64,000 bases of DNA from Sordariomycetes sp. S80-01Y (Eukaryota; Ascomycota; Sordariomycetes): NCBI GenBank assembly GCA_037042185.1, contig JAXQJY010000030.1:1922001-1986000 (forward strand), given 5' to 3'. Numbering within the stretch: the first letter of the stretch is position 1; each line of letters starts with the position of its first letter. Both the position numbers and the translations under genes were made by a program. The notes under the pieces are model-generated. The model was given only the letters and a program-made list of their open reading frames with translations. It searched no databases and had not been told where the DNA came from. Shown here piece after piece: positions 46,771 through 57,734 of this stretch.

Positions 46771-49700
46771 ATGCTCTTTTCCAAGCTCTCAGTCGCCTTT
46801 GCGACGATTGCTGCTCATGCAGTCGGTGCTGAGCCTTTTTTGACGACTCGCAATGAAGACATAGCGCAGAACAACACCAATCCCGTAGCAAAGAGCTTCA
46901 TTGTGGAATACAAAGCTGTAAGAACATCGGCACTGGGGTTGGCTGAGTGTCGCGGCACTGACTGAAATTGCCCTACAGGGATCATCTAAACGACGAAATG
47001 GACTCTTCGCCCGCGATGACTTGAAGGTCATCAAGACTTTCGACAGCGCCATTTTCTCCGGTGCATCTGTTGAGACTGACACTTTGACTCTCGACAGTCT
47101 CGCGAGATTACCGGATATTGCTCAAGTCTGGCCCAATGTTTGGGTCCAGCTCGAGCCCCAGACGCCGGATGTCCACGAGGATACATCCGACGCTGGAGAG
47201 TACACGACGCACATCACAACCGGCGTAGCCAAGTTGCATGAGATGGGGTACTTTGGCGGAGGTGTCAAAGTCGGCGTTGTTGACACCGGTGTATGGTACG
47301 AGCACGAAGATGTACGAGTGCCCATCATGAGATTTGATTCTCGAAGAAGAGGCTGACCCTTTTTACGACAGCTCGGTGGCTGCTTTGGCGAAGGGTGCAA
47401 GGTTCAGGGAGGTTACGACTTTGTCGGTGACAACGGTGAGCCCTCGTGTCCGAGCTTTGCACAGTAGCGTCTGACCTTTCTTCTGTTTAGACTGGCCTGC
47501 TGTGCCTAAAGACCCGGATGATGATCCGATCGACATCCAGGGCCACGGAACCCACGTTGCTGGAATTGTCGCTGGCTCTGGGGAGTAAGTCATACTATCT
47601 TCAGCCTTCCTGGATATGTAGCTGACCTTATCTGCAAGTGGGTGGGTCGGTGTCGCTCCCAATGCGACCATTTACGCTTACAAGGTCTTCGGAAACTTGG
47701 TAAGATCAGCAAAATTTTCTCGTGAAGGTGTCGTGCATACTAACAGCATCGCAGGATGGTACCGACTCTGCGACTCTCATTGAGTCGTTCCTGAAGGCGT
47801 ACGACGATGATGTACATATAACCCTCCTTGAGCTAAAATTCCAATAGCTAACCCTTCCATAGATGGACATCATCACCGCAAGCATTGGCGGACCCAGCGG
47901 CTGGTCGAACAACCCCTGGGCCGAAGTCGCGTCCCGCATTGCTCGCGAAGGCGTTGTTGTCACCATCAGCGCGGGCAACTCGGGTGCAGCTGGCCCGTTC
48001 TACGGCAGCTCTGGCGCGGCTGGCACAGACGTTGTAGCTGTGGCCTCCATTGCTGCGGAGAAGTTGCCTGCAACTCCCTTTGAGGCCACCTTCAACGACG
48101 AGGAGCCCACCACGCTTGGCTACCTGCCCTCGACAAACTACTTCCCTGCAGAGATCCAGGACTGGCCAGTCGTCGTCCTGAACTTCGATACTAGTGATCC
48201 CGCAGACGGCTGCGAGCCGTACCCCGAGGATACCCCTCGCATTGAAGAGGCTATTCCGCTGGTCCGTCGCGGATCTTGCCCATTCACTCAGAAGCAGGCC
48301 AACCTGGAGGCCTTGGGCGCCAAGTACATCCTTATCTACAACAACGAGAGCCCTATCACCACGCCTTTCACCGACAGAGAGTCCTCTCTTATCGGCATGA
48401 TCACGGCTGAGACCGGCAAAACGATTGTTCAAGCTGTCGAGGATGGAGGCGAGGTTACGGTTGACTTCTCAGTAAACCCCGAGAAGCCTATAGGCCTTGA
48501 GTACCCTGCAGGTGGCCGTCCCAGCGATTTCACCTCCTGGGGTGGCCTGTACGATCTTCAGATCAAGCCTGATGTGGCCGCTCCCGGTGGAAACATCTTC
48601 AGCACATACCCTGGCGGGAGCTATGCTGTGCTCTCCGGTACTTCGATGGCCTGCCCCTACGTCGCAGGCGTTGCCGCTTTGTACATCGGAGTTCACGGAG
48701 GCCGAAAGGAGCACGGCAAGGGTTTTGCCACGATGCTCGCCGATCGTATGGTGTCCAGCGGTGTCGCCGTGGGCTGGTACGATGCCTCGGTTCCCGAGGA
48801 CGCCTATGTCGCCCCGGTGCCACAGGTGGGCACTGGACTCATCGATGCCTTCAAGGTCGTTACCTACACCTCGAGTCTCGACTTCGAGAAGATTGCCCTG
48901 AACGACACCCACTATTTCAGCCGCTACCACGACGTGACCGTAAAGAATGACGGCGACGAGGAGGTGACCTACAAGTTCTCCTCTCAGCCGGCTGCCGGTA
49001 TCGAGGCCGCGGGATGGTTCTCGCTTCCATCGGGTGGTCGCGAGTACAGACTCAAGTCGCTGGCAGAGATCAAGCCCACCGAGTTTGAGCCCAAGATCAG
49101 CTTGCCTCGCGATTTTACCCTGAAGCCAGGCGAAGAAAAGACCGTCTCGTGAGTCCGCTTATGACATAGCAACCAGAAACCAGCTAACGCTTGCAGTGTC
49201 AATTTCGACAACCCAGACAAACTCGGTTGGAACAACACCGCCTTGCCTCTCTACAGCGGCAAGATCCTAGTTTCCAGCAGCAAGGGCGAACAGCTCTCTG
49301 TTCCTTACAATGGTAGGAGAAAAGTGTTTTAATGCGCAAGGGAAAGAAAACTAACCATAATTCAAGGCCTCGCCGCTAACCTGAAGACCGAGATGAAGGC
49401 CTTCTACCGCACTGGCTTCCCGCTGTCTGTTTCCACTACCGAGGAGATTCCGATTGAGGAGAAGTCATCGTACGTTTTACCACGAATGGTTGATATGGAA
49501 GGGATGATATTAACGCTATTAGGTACACGTTCGATCTCAGCGTTGACGAGCAGGACTTCCCCAAAATCTTCTCGAAGAACGTTTGGGGCACCCGCGAAGT
49601 CAGGTGGGATGTAAGACTCCACTCCCTTCCCCCATAGAAAGCACGAGCTTATTACCATGTAGATCTTCGAAGCTGGCTGGAGGGAGCGCAACTGGAAGTA

Positions 49701-50086
49701 CCCTCCTGTCGAGGGAGAGAATGGCTACATTGGTTCAGTCGCCTCGTGGGTCGGATCCGGCCAGGTGCCCGTCTTCGATCCCAGCGTCGACAACCCAGAC
49801 GAGACCTTCACGTACCCGCGCACCGACCTCATCCGAAACGCCCAGACCACCGCCACCTACCACGAGTTTTGGTGGTTCGGCAAGCTCGGCAACGGAAGTC
49901 AGATCGAGCCCGGAAAGTACACGTGAGTACCCAAGTAATGACACGGGAAATCTACGAATGCTAACAACCTGGGCTCACAGTATGCGCTTCGCGTCGCTTA
50001 AGCCATTTGGCGATCCCTACGCAGCGAACAACTGGGCCGTGTATCAGACTCCTCAGATTGAGGTCAAGGGCAAATACGAAGCTTGA
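46771..50086 (+). CDS. Secreted subtilisin-like serine protease (S8) with PA and Fn3-like domains
   Basis: Twelve exons (46771..46917, 46979..47311, 47372..47435, 47491..47584, 47639..47699, 47755..47811, 47863..49148, 49197..49312, 49367..49469, 49523..49610, 49663..49922, 49981..50086) give 904 aa. Signal peptide (MLFSKLSVAFATIAAHAVGA), then an I9-type propeptide (SFIVEYKA...). The triad is Asp151 (DTGV), His200 (GHGTHVAGI) and Ser513 (GTSMACPYVAG), with SAGNSG between. A PA domain is inserted at about 345-460 and an Fn3-like region follows the catalytic domain. This is the minor extracellular protease/C5a-peptidase-like layout. Extracellular protein degradation is the expected role. All catalytic residues are present. 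Confidence 0.93.
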
Positions 50087-50185
50087 TGATCGATCAATTG
50101 TAGGAATAGGTCCAAGGATACAGGGATGAGTACATAAATATATACAGAAATATATCGAAGACGGCTTTCTGCGTCTAATCTGCGT

Positions 50186-51967
50186 CTAGTCCTTGCACTT
50201 CTTGTGCTCACGGTGCTTGTGGTGCTTGCCGTGCCCGTGGTGCTTGTGGCCACGGTGGGGGCGCGATGGCTCTGAGGGTTCGGATGTCTCTGGAGTCTCG
50301 GGCGTCTCCGAAGTTTCGGGTGTCTCTGAGGGCTCGGGTGTTTCTGAGGGGGTAGATGTCTGCGTAGTGGAGGATACCGACGTGGTCGCATCACTGGAAG
50401 TAGACGTCTCAGTAACAGAGATGGTCAAGGGGGCTGCAGTAGACGACGCGGACGAGGCCACTACCTCTTCCGCGTCCCCATCAAAGTTACCCGCACTTAC
50501 CTCCAGACCGACAACATAGTAGTTGAAGTTGCAGAAGCCGTTCATGTCACCCTGAACTTCCTTGTCACTCTCGGCCGTGGCCACGACGGAGCCGTCCTGG
50601 ACAATCTCAACCTTTTGCGACCCGGTCTGAATCTCACCGTAGGTTCCGTAGTTCAGACCGGCGACGGCGTCGACCTCGGCCAGGACGTTGCCTCCGCTGG
50701 TGACGCGGATGGTGGCACCCTCCAGAGAAGAGGGCAGGACGAATCCGTAGTTGATCGCGTCAAGGGCAGCCCCGGCGCCTTCGGGAGAATCGCTGCTGCA
50801 GCTCTTTAGGACCGGGTGGTACCAAATGGCGCCAATGGGCTCGTTGCCGGGGGGCTTCATCTGGCTGGCGTCGACATTGTCCTTGTAGGCTTGGATGAAG
50901 GACGTCATGAGAGGCTGCCAGGCGAAGTGATCGAAGTCGTCATTGTTGGCGTACTCGACGATCTCGGGCGAGGTGCTAAAGGTTTCCTCCCAGAGGTTGC
51001 CGATGTAGTGGCTCTCGCCGCCGTCGTTCTATCGCAGCCCAAGTTAGCAAGCGCCTTCAGCCCGATCGGAAGCAATGATGACCTACCCACGTGATGAATT
51101 CTACGATCTCTGGCTTGACATCCAAGATCTGAGTCATCCGCTCGGGGAGGTTTCCCTCGCCGACGCGGTAGTAGTTTCCACCGCAGCAGTGCTTGTATTG
51201 AAGAGGGGAGATGGCTGCGATTGATTAGGTCTGGATGAAACGGTCGGCTGCAGTGTACTCACGCATCATGAAGTCCTTCCCTGCAGCCGAAGCGGCAGCA
51301 TGCATGTCCTCGTCCCTAGACGAGCTAACATTGGTAGGGTTATCCGAGCGGCCGGGCCAAGCAGTCTCCCAGTTGAATGCTCCGTCAACGATGCTGTCCC
51401 ACTCCGCGAAGAAGCCAGCGGGGTCGCTGTAGTAGTTGGACAGATCATCAAAGACGGGCACAAGGTGCATATCGTGGTCGGCCTTCAAGTCGCTCCAAAC
51501 CTGCTGTCCCAGCCTGCCGCCCCAGAAGGAGGAAACAAAGGGCTTCGATTCGGATCCCCACCTGAGGTAAGCCGGGTCGTCGAAATGGTGGAACAGGGAG
51601 GCGAAAGCGCCGACGTTCTCTTCTGCGTAGGTATCGAGGCTGAAGAACAGTCTGAATTCCTTGCCTTGGGCCGCGGCGAAAAGCTGGTCGAGAGCGTCGG
51701 TGGCCCAGCCTGCACTTGTCTCGCCGATGTTTATGGCAAAGCCATCGAAGCCCATGGCTACCGCGTCGTCGATGTCTTGCTGAGCATGGTCGGTGCCTCC
51801 GTCGATTCCGCCAAGCTGGACTTCGTTTAATACGTGCTTGCTAGTAAGACTTTGAGAGGGAAAGAATGTACCATGTAGTGGGCATAGATAGCCTTAGCAT
51901 CGATGCCATGGGATGCGAAAGCAACAACCGCGGCCGCAGTGGCGGCGAACTGTTGCACAGACTTCAT
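50186..51967 (-). CDS. Alpha-1,3-glucanase (mutanase), GH71, with Ser/Thr/Pro/Glu linker and His-rich tail
   Basis: Exons 51967..51872, 51815..51263, 51214..51087 and 51028..50186 encode 539 aa. After a signal peptide (MKSVQQFAATAAAVVAFASHGIDA) comes AIYAHYMLGGIDGGTDHAQQDI and MGFDGFAINIG, the GH71 start, then FWGGRLGQQVW, VPVFDDLS, ITWNDGGESHYIG. GH71 enzymes cut alpha-1,3-glucan of fungal cell walls. The last 90 residues are repeats of (S/T)ETPE type ending in a run of His, Lys and Gly (HRGHKHHGHGKHH...). I see no carbohydrate-binding module. A minus-strand TATAAG lies about 60 bp before the start. Wall remodelling or attack on other fungi are both possible. Confidence 0.92.
50270..50350. 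repeat. Short tandem repeat in the GH71 linker
   Basis: About 15-bp units of the GGTGTCTCTGAGG type repeat five to six times with small changes, encoding SETPE-like blocks in the glucanase. Such tracts often vary in copy number between strains. Confidence 0.6.
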
Positions 51968-53151
51968 GGTGCTAGTTTAGGAAGCTTATTGAATGATGGG
52001 TAGGGAATGACTAGAGCAACCTGGCTTATACCAACGGACTATAGCAAGAAACACGCCGTATTTGTATGGCAGCTGTCAAACTGTAGAGCCCATACCCTGA
52101 GGTCGGCGATGAGCCTTATTGGTCCCGGTGGGGGTCTTTAGACGGGCCGAAGATGAAACAGGATGGTCGAGTTTCAGTTTCGGTTCCTTCTGGATCTAGT
52201 GCCTTGCCTATCAGCGGCCATCCTTGCGAAGACCTCCCCAAACGAGAAATCCAGCGTGGAACAGAACTTGGGTAGACAGTTTGACTTGTAAGTCACAATC
52301 ACTTTCTCGACGTCTGTTACCTCAAAACGAAGTGATTCATTAACACTCTTGTCAATTCTTGTCTCTTTAGACTCCATAGACAGATTCATCTCGGTGGGGC
52401 GTTTCGAGGATCGATCGTGCATGCGAATCCTCCAGGGATCAGGGCAGATCCTAAGCGTCTACAGAACGCGCAAAACACCGAGTGCCGAGTGCCCACCGTA
52501 GGGGTTCTGCGACGCAGGAGTTGCATGGCATACCAGTCCTGGCCCCAGAGGCCAATCATGGGCACGTCCGGGACCGAAGCGACTCCTCGTCGCCGTCAAG
52601 ACTGACTGGTTGTTTTGCTGTCGCAGTGGCCTCACGGTGGACCATCCGTCTGTGCCAATGCTGTGCATAGGGCCAAGTCTACGGGCAATTTTAAGCTCAA
52701 ACGCCAGATTCTTGATCGATTCAACACCGCGCCCGCTACTTCACGGGGATTGCCGACCAGCGCAAATCGTCGTCCCAGCGCGTTGGAGTTGTCTCCCTTT
52801 CATTAAACATCGGAGAACCGCCTTGCGAGGTGGGGATCGTGCAGAGTTGATGGATGACTTGCGTAGGTGCTGCTAGCACTGGTGTAGCCTGCTTGCAATC
52901 CCACGCTTATTCTGCAGATCGTTCATCCCCCCTAAAATGTGCTTCTTACGACGTCACTGTTTCTGAATGTGTTGTATCAACAGGATTATTATGGTTCGTT
53001 GTTTGGGCGGTTGTCCGCGGACAGCTAATAATGCAACTTCAAAGCTCTATCGCTCTTCGCCCATCTGCCTTGGGAATGCGCTGGCTGATCAGATTTAATT
53101 CTAGCTCGATGGAAAATGGTTTCAGAGCATTCCGGATCAATTCATCAATCC
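51968..53151. other. Intergenic, 1.2 kb
   Basis: Holds the GH71 promoter (TATAAG, minus strand, at 52025-52030). No gene recognised in the rest. Confidence 0.55.
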
Positions 53152-55026
53152 TCATCGTGTCTTAACAGCCCATGCGTTCCAAACAACGCAACCTTTGTCG
53201 CCGTTCTCGATGATTGAGCCGAGGTCCAACTCGTTCTCATCATCTGCGCATTTGCTCACGCCACCCTCGCCGATGAATTTAGCCAACATGTTTTTGCACC
53301 TGTATACTCTGTTAGCCCGGACTCATACTGTTTCTTTCGCGTGGGCGGCATACCTGTCGCCGTGGATCTCGTATTTCTGCGGATCGCTGCACTCCAGTGC
53401 GTCATTAGGATTCAGATGCATTGCCTCCAGACGAAGGAAGATATCGCCTATGTCACCTCCCTCCGTCACGCGTGTGCCGTCGTTACGGTAGTAGTAGCCA
53501 CAGCTGGCCATGCCTTCTGCCTTGCAGGTGTCCGAGATGAAGTCACCAGTGTCGGGAGGGTGGGCTGGGTCCAATGTGTATTGCTGCCCGTCGCCCGACC
53601 GGTCGCAGAACTCGTTAATTGCGTCCTCTGCCATGCTCTTGGTTATGGTTGCGTGCTCTCCCTGGGTGATGTAGCCTGCATCTCTGTTCTCCGGAAAGCA
53701 CGCCACAAGATCGTAGCCTTTTGGGTGGAATTCGAACAGTCCGCAGTTATCATCATCCTTTAGGGAGCCACCATGTTTGTAAACGACGGTATCGGTGTCG
53801 CAGTCGTCAACAGTTTGGCTCAGGTACTTGACGCACAGGTCTTTGTCTATCGTGTACGAGCCGCTGCCGCCGCACTGATCCGAGTACTTGATGGAAAAGG
53901 CGGTCTCCTCGATGAATGAGCCCTCGTTGTCTTGCTCCACGGTATTTCCGTCCTGAGCGGTGCAGAAGTTCTCAATGGCTTCCATCGCCGCATCTCGATA
54001 CATGTAGTTTCGAAGAGGGTCGTCGCCACCCCCAGTGCACGATAGTGTGAGGACCGGCTCTGCGTCGACCTTAAGGCTGTAGCTGCCGCAGTTTTGCTCA
54101 AGGCTACCGCCGCCATACAGGTAGTGAGAGTTGAATTGGCCTTAGAACCAACGTTAAAGAATGAAGGGATTAGGTAGCTTGTGGGTTTACTTACAGCCGC
54201 TGATCAATGTCGAAAACGCGCCCTCGCAGTGGCTGGCACATCCCTCTACGTCGTTCTTGAAGTCGAAGCTGAACATGATTTTCTCGTCGGGGCCGTCATC
54301 TCGTTTCCAAGAAGAGTCATCAGGCAGGTCATCCTTTCCGAGCTCGGTCGACACATCGCCGGACAAGTCGCTCTCGCAGAAGACAACAGAAAGCTCCTCG
54401 ATGAATTCTGGGAAGCTTGCTCGGAAGAGTTGGCCGTTTTCGCCAGATGGGGTACACTCCGGTGCATGGCGACTGGTCGTCTGTGATGGGATCTCGATAG
54501 TCCATACCGGTTGCTCTTCTGCTCCCCCAAAAGACACACCCGCACCACCTGTCGGGAACGGGCAGGCTGGTGCTTCGCTTACGGTGGTAGTCTCGGGTTC
54601 TTCGGGCTGTTCAGTCTCAGAAGGCTGTTCTGGTTGCTCCTCAGTGGTGTATGCTGGGGGCTCCGTTGGTGCTGGTGGGACTCCCGGCACAGGCTCAAAC
54701 AGCCAAGCCGCCAGGGCACCGCCCCCGACAATACCAGCACCCGCTGCGATGGCCACAGCAATGGTCGCGCCGGTGTCGTCGGTTGTGGTCACCGTCGTGC
54801 CAGCGGTGATGGGAGGGGCAAGCCCAGAGACGACGAAGGACGTGGGAGTATATGTTGCCGTTATGGGTTGTCCGTCAACAGTGACGGTCGAAGTCACTGG
54901 CACGATGGTTTCCACTGGAGTAGGTGCCGGCTCTTGAGGGTTCGGTCTGGCAGCTACCTTTGACGCATTCCATAGCATCAGATACACTGCGACCCGACTT
55001 GTGAGAAGGTATCTTGATCTAAACAT
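53152..55026 (-). CDS. Secreted or membrane-anchored cysteine-rich protein with internal repeat, unknown function
   Basis: Exons 55026..54195, 54140..53354 and 53299..53152 encode 588 aa. A hydrophobic N-terminus (LLTSRVAVYLMLWNASKVAA) looks like a signal peptide. A second hydrophobic, Gly/Ala-rich stretch (IAVAIAAGAGIVGGGALAAWLF, about 88-109) could span a membrane. A Pro/Glu/Thr-rich linker follows, then a Cys-rich part. Two segments, about 286-337 and 398-456, repeat the same plan: GGSL, NCG, a Cys 12-15 residues on, then an AM/AxxAIxxFC helix. A further Cys pair ends the protein. I recognise no named family. Neighbours are all secreted enzymes. TATATAAA lies about 85 bp before the start. 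Confidence 0.78.
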
Positions 55027-55107
55027 GATGAACTACTAGTATAGATAAGTCTTGAGAGATGCGCAGCGGTGGTGAGTTTCTATGTCTTGGACGGATGATC
55101 CAGCACG

Positions 55108-55115
55108 TTTATATA
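55108..55115 (-). promoter_or_regulatory. TATA box of the cysteine-rich protein gene
   Basis: TATATAAA on the minus strand, about 85 bp before the ATG. Motif match only. Confidence 0.5.
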
Positions 55116-55872
55116 CGTCTTGAATGTGATCAAGGGTCTTTATGCTATTTCCAAAATTATACCAAGCTACATAATGGCCCATTCCTAGGAGTCTGGTATT
55201 TTTAGGGGTCCGGTATTCCGAACCCCTTGGAGGCGTCGTGAAGCATGCGGAAAGGTTTGTGGTTGTAGCCCCTTGAAAATCTTACATAGGCCATTCTCAC
55301 TCGATTGATCCTGATTCTCCTAAATTTACATTATCGTGTGTCAAACCATCTATATTATTCTATATGAGAACACTCATGATGCACATGCAGCCTGCAGCGT
55401 AGCTTGTAAGGTAGCATTCTTGGCAGCCCCCAGTGCAACGGCACTCTCACTTTAGCCATCGTCTCACCACCTCGGGGCGCAATAGCACCAATCGGAAGCC
55501 ATTGGCTTCGCCACTTCGTTCAGAATATGGCATTTCTGAATAGCTACGCCCCACGAACGGATTCTTCGCGCGCTGCGCCCTTGACGCACCTACGCTACGG
55601 TTTGACCACAGTCTTCAAAAGTGATGGTGTCGTGAGCATTGGAAATAGAAAAAAAAAGCCAAAAAGAATTATGGGCCCTCCTTTCTTGTAGCTGTGTGGC
55701 ATCTATGAGCTTGTTGACATGAGGAGGCGCTGCGCTCTACTCGATGCATCGGTTTGCATCCAAGAGAGAAAAGGCGTAGCCGAAGGAACGACGTGGTTAT
55801 TCTTGGGACCACGCCGCATCTTGTGTAGAGTCCAAAGCTGAATGTCATTAATAGCTCATTGGAATAGAAGGC

Positions 55873-55878
55873 TATAAA
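55873..55878 (+). promoter_or_regulatory. TATA box of the metalloprotease gene
   Basis: TATAAA in GGCTATAAATG, 80 bp before the ATG at 55953. It supports that ATG over the in-frame ATG at 55878, which would overlap the TATA box. Confidence 0.55.
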
Positions 55879-55952
55879 TGCGAGCCTCTCGCTTGTGTTC
55901 TGAGAGATGGCGAAGAAGTTATTTCGTGGAGTATCGTACCTTCTCAGCTACC

Positions 55953-57136
55953 ATGATCATGAAATCCTTTTCTCTCCTTCTATTGTCGGCTTCCATCGCC
56001 GTAGGGCATGTTGCTCAGATACCCCGAAGAGACCTCATTGTCCGTGCTGGGCAAGGGGTCGAAAACCTCGACAATGAGCCTGACTATGAAGACCCAGTAA
56101 GCGGGGACAAGACACCCAAATCTCGAATCCTGACCGGCTTGGGCCCCGATGCAGCTATCAATCGGTTCTTCGACTGGGATGAGAGCTGCACGGACGAGAA
56201 ACATCGCAAGAAGATTGCTGCCACGTTCACGAATGTGCTTGCGTTGACTGGCTATGCCTCGGGCCACTTGGATCAGCTCAGCAAAGGTCTGAATCCCCAA
56301 CCGGGATCGTCAACCAACAAAAGGAACCAACAAACTATCTTCGACATAGACCCTGCATATGCTCAAATGTTCCTGGGTCTGGACAATCAGATCAAGTACG
56401 TTAAAGGGTCGTTCGATCTGATCTCAGGAGAGGCGCCGAAGCCGGGGGCGGACCGCGGCGGTAACAAACCTGGTGCTCTGCGGTTCATTTGCAACGCCGA
56501 TGACCACGTCATGAATGGAGATGGATCAGCCAAGTACTGCGGGTAAGTCATTACCCTTCGAATCTGGGACCCCTGAGTCTTGCAAATCTTGCTGCTAACA
56601 CGATCGGCCACAGCTCAGGAGCTGAAGCTGCCCAAGCCATCGCCACAACTCCTTACGAGCCAACCAAGTTTCTTCCCACGATCGAGCCGCGGTACAGCTT
56701 TGAGACCTCATCAAGCGTAACCTTCTGTCCAAAGTTCTTCGACGATGGCGAGTTCCCCAACGTCGACGTCCACGCGGGGTCCAACGAGCAGACCTTGGAC
56801 AAAATCGACTGCGCCGAACGGATCCTACTGCACGAGTACATGCACCTGCCGTGGATTCGTAACATGCCGGGAAATCCTGACAAACCGGACGTCATCGGAT
56901 ACTTCAATTCCGCCGAGTATGCGAGGAAGGCTGGCTGGGGGAACATCAAAGTGAATCCGGATAACTAGTAAGTCTACTCACCTTCTTGACTGCAGAGTGA
57001 GTTACAGACGCTGACTTTGTGTGTCAACAGCGCATGGTTCGCTCTGTATGCCTACTTCAACAATAACAACAATGGCTGCGGGGTGGATGTTTGGCCAGGA
57101 GACGGTAGTGATAAACCAAACAAGAAGCCGAGGTAA
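55953..57136 (+). CDS. Secreted HExxH zinc metalloprotease-like protein
   Basis: Exons 55953..56542, 56614..56967 and 57031..57136 encode 349 aa. Signal peptide MIMKSFSLLLLSASIAVGHVA, then RR near residue 26, a possible Kex2-type site. The zinc motif HEYMH is at 270-274. A downstream segment with SAEYARKAGWG and DNYAWFALYAYF resembles the Tyr/Asp-rich region after HExxH in deuterolysin/lysine-specific metallopeptidase relatives, where the third ligand lies; I cannot fix it. Four or more Cys suggest disulfides. An extracellular protease is likely. Confidence 0.82.
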
Positions 57137-57734
57137 TCTTACCGAGCCTGTCGGTCTGCGCTGGTGCCTTATTAGGCGAGGGTTGTGAAATGCGGCATAT
57201 CGATCGTTTGAGGAGCTTCCACTAAGCCATGTTGGTGCATGTAATAAGAGTGTGACATTTATGTCCAACTTTCCTCGAGCATTTTGTCGGGGCCGTCCTC
57301 TTATCTGTGATCTTATAGAACAGTAAAATGGCAGTCGGAAGGGTGTGATGCGCTCTTATTTCTGACTTCTCAGGTGTTGGACAGTGACCTTTGTACTATG
57401 AAACTTCAGCAAGCCCTCATCGTTTAGTTTGCCAATGAAATTGAACATGTCACCCCATTGACGTCGTGATTTGAATTCAGTAGTATCGCATGATGCACAT
57501 GGGTCCTTTCAAATTGTCCACAAACGAGGTATACAGAGAGCAATCAAATGATGTTGAGCTGGCTGTGCCGCCTCGGCGAGTGTTGTCCTGCCTTGTACTT
57601 TGCCTTAGTCTCCTGGATGCTTGTAGAAAAAGGCATTTCGTAAAATGTCCTGCTCATCGATGCTCCTTTCGCGTCGCCGGGTTGTCTCATAGATCATCTC
57701 GATCTAGACCCCTTTGCTGCGTGATACCGGCCCG
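57137..57734. other. Intergenic, 0.6 kb between convergent genes
   Basis: The 3' flanks only; nothing recognised. Confidence 0.6.

Larger units (their letters stand above)
55027..55952. other. Divergent intergenic region, 0.9 kb
   Basis: Lies between the starts of the cysteine-rich protein and metalloprotease genes, each with its own TATA box (55108-55115 minus; TATAAA at 55873 plus). An A-run with AT-rich surroundings lies near 55650. No gene seen. Confidence 0.55.

Noticed and set aside
54161-54937. 258-codon plus-strand open frame
   Set aside because: A low-complexity shadow of the Pro/Glu/Thr-rich linker of the cysteine-rich protein.
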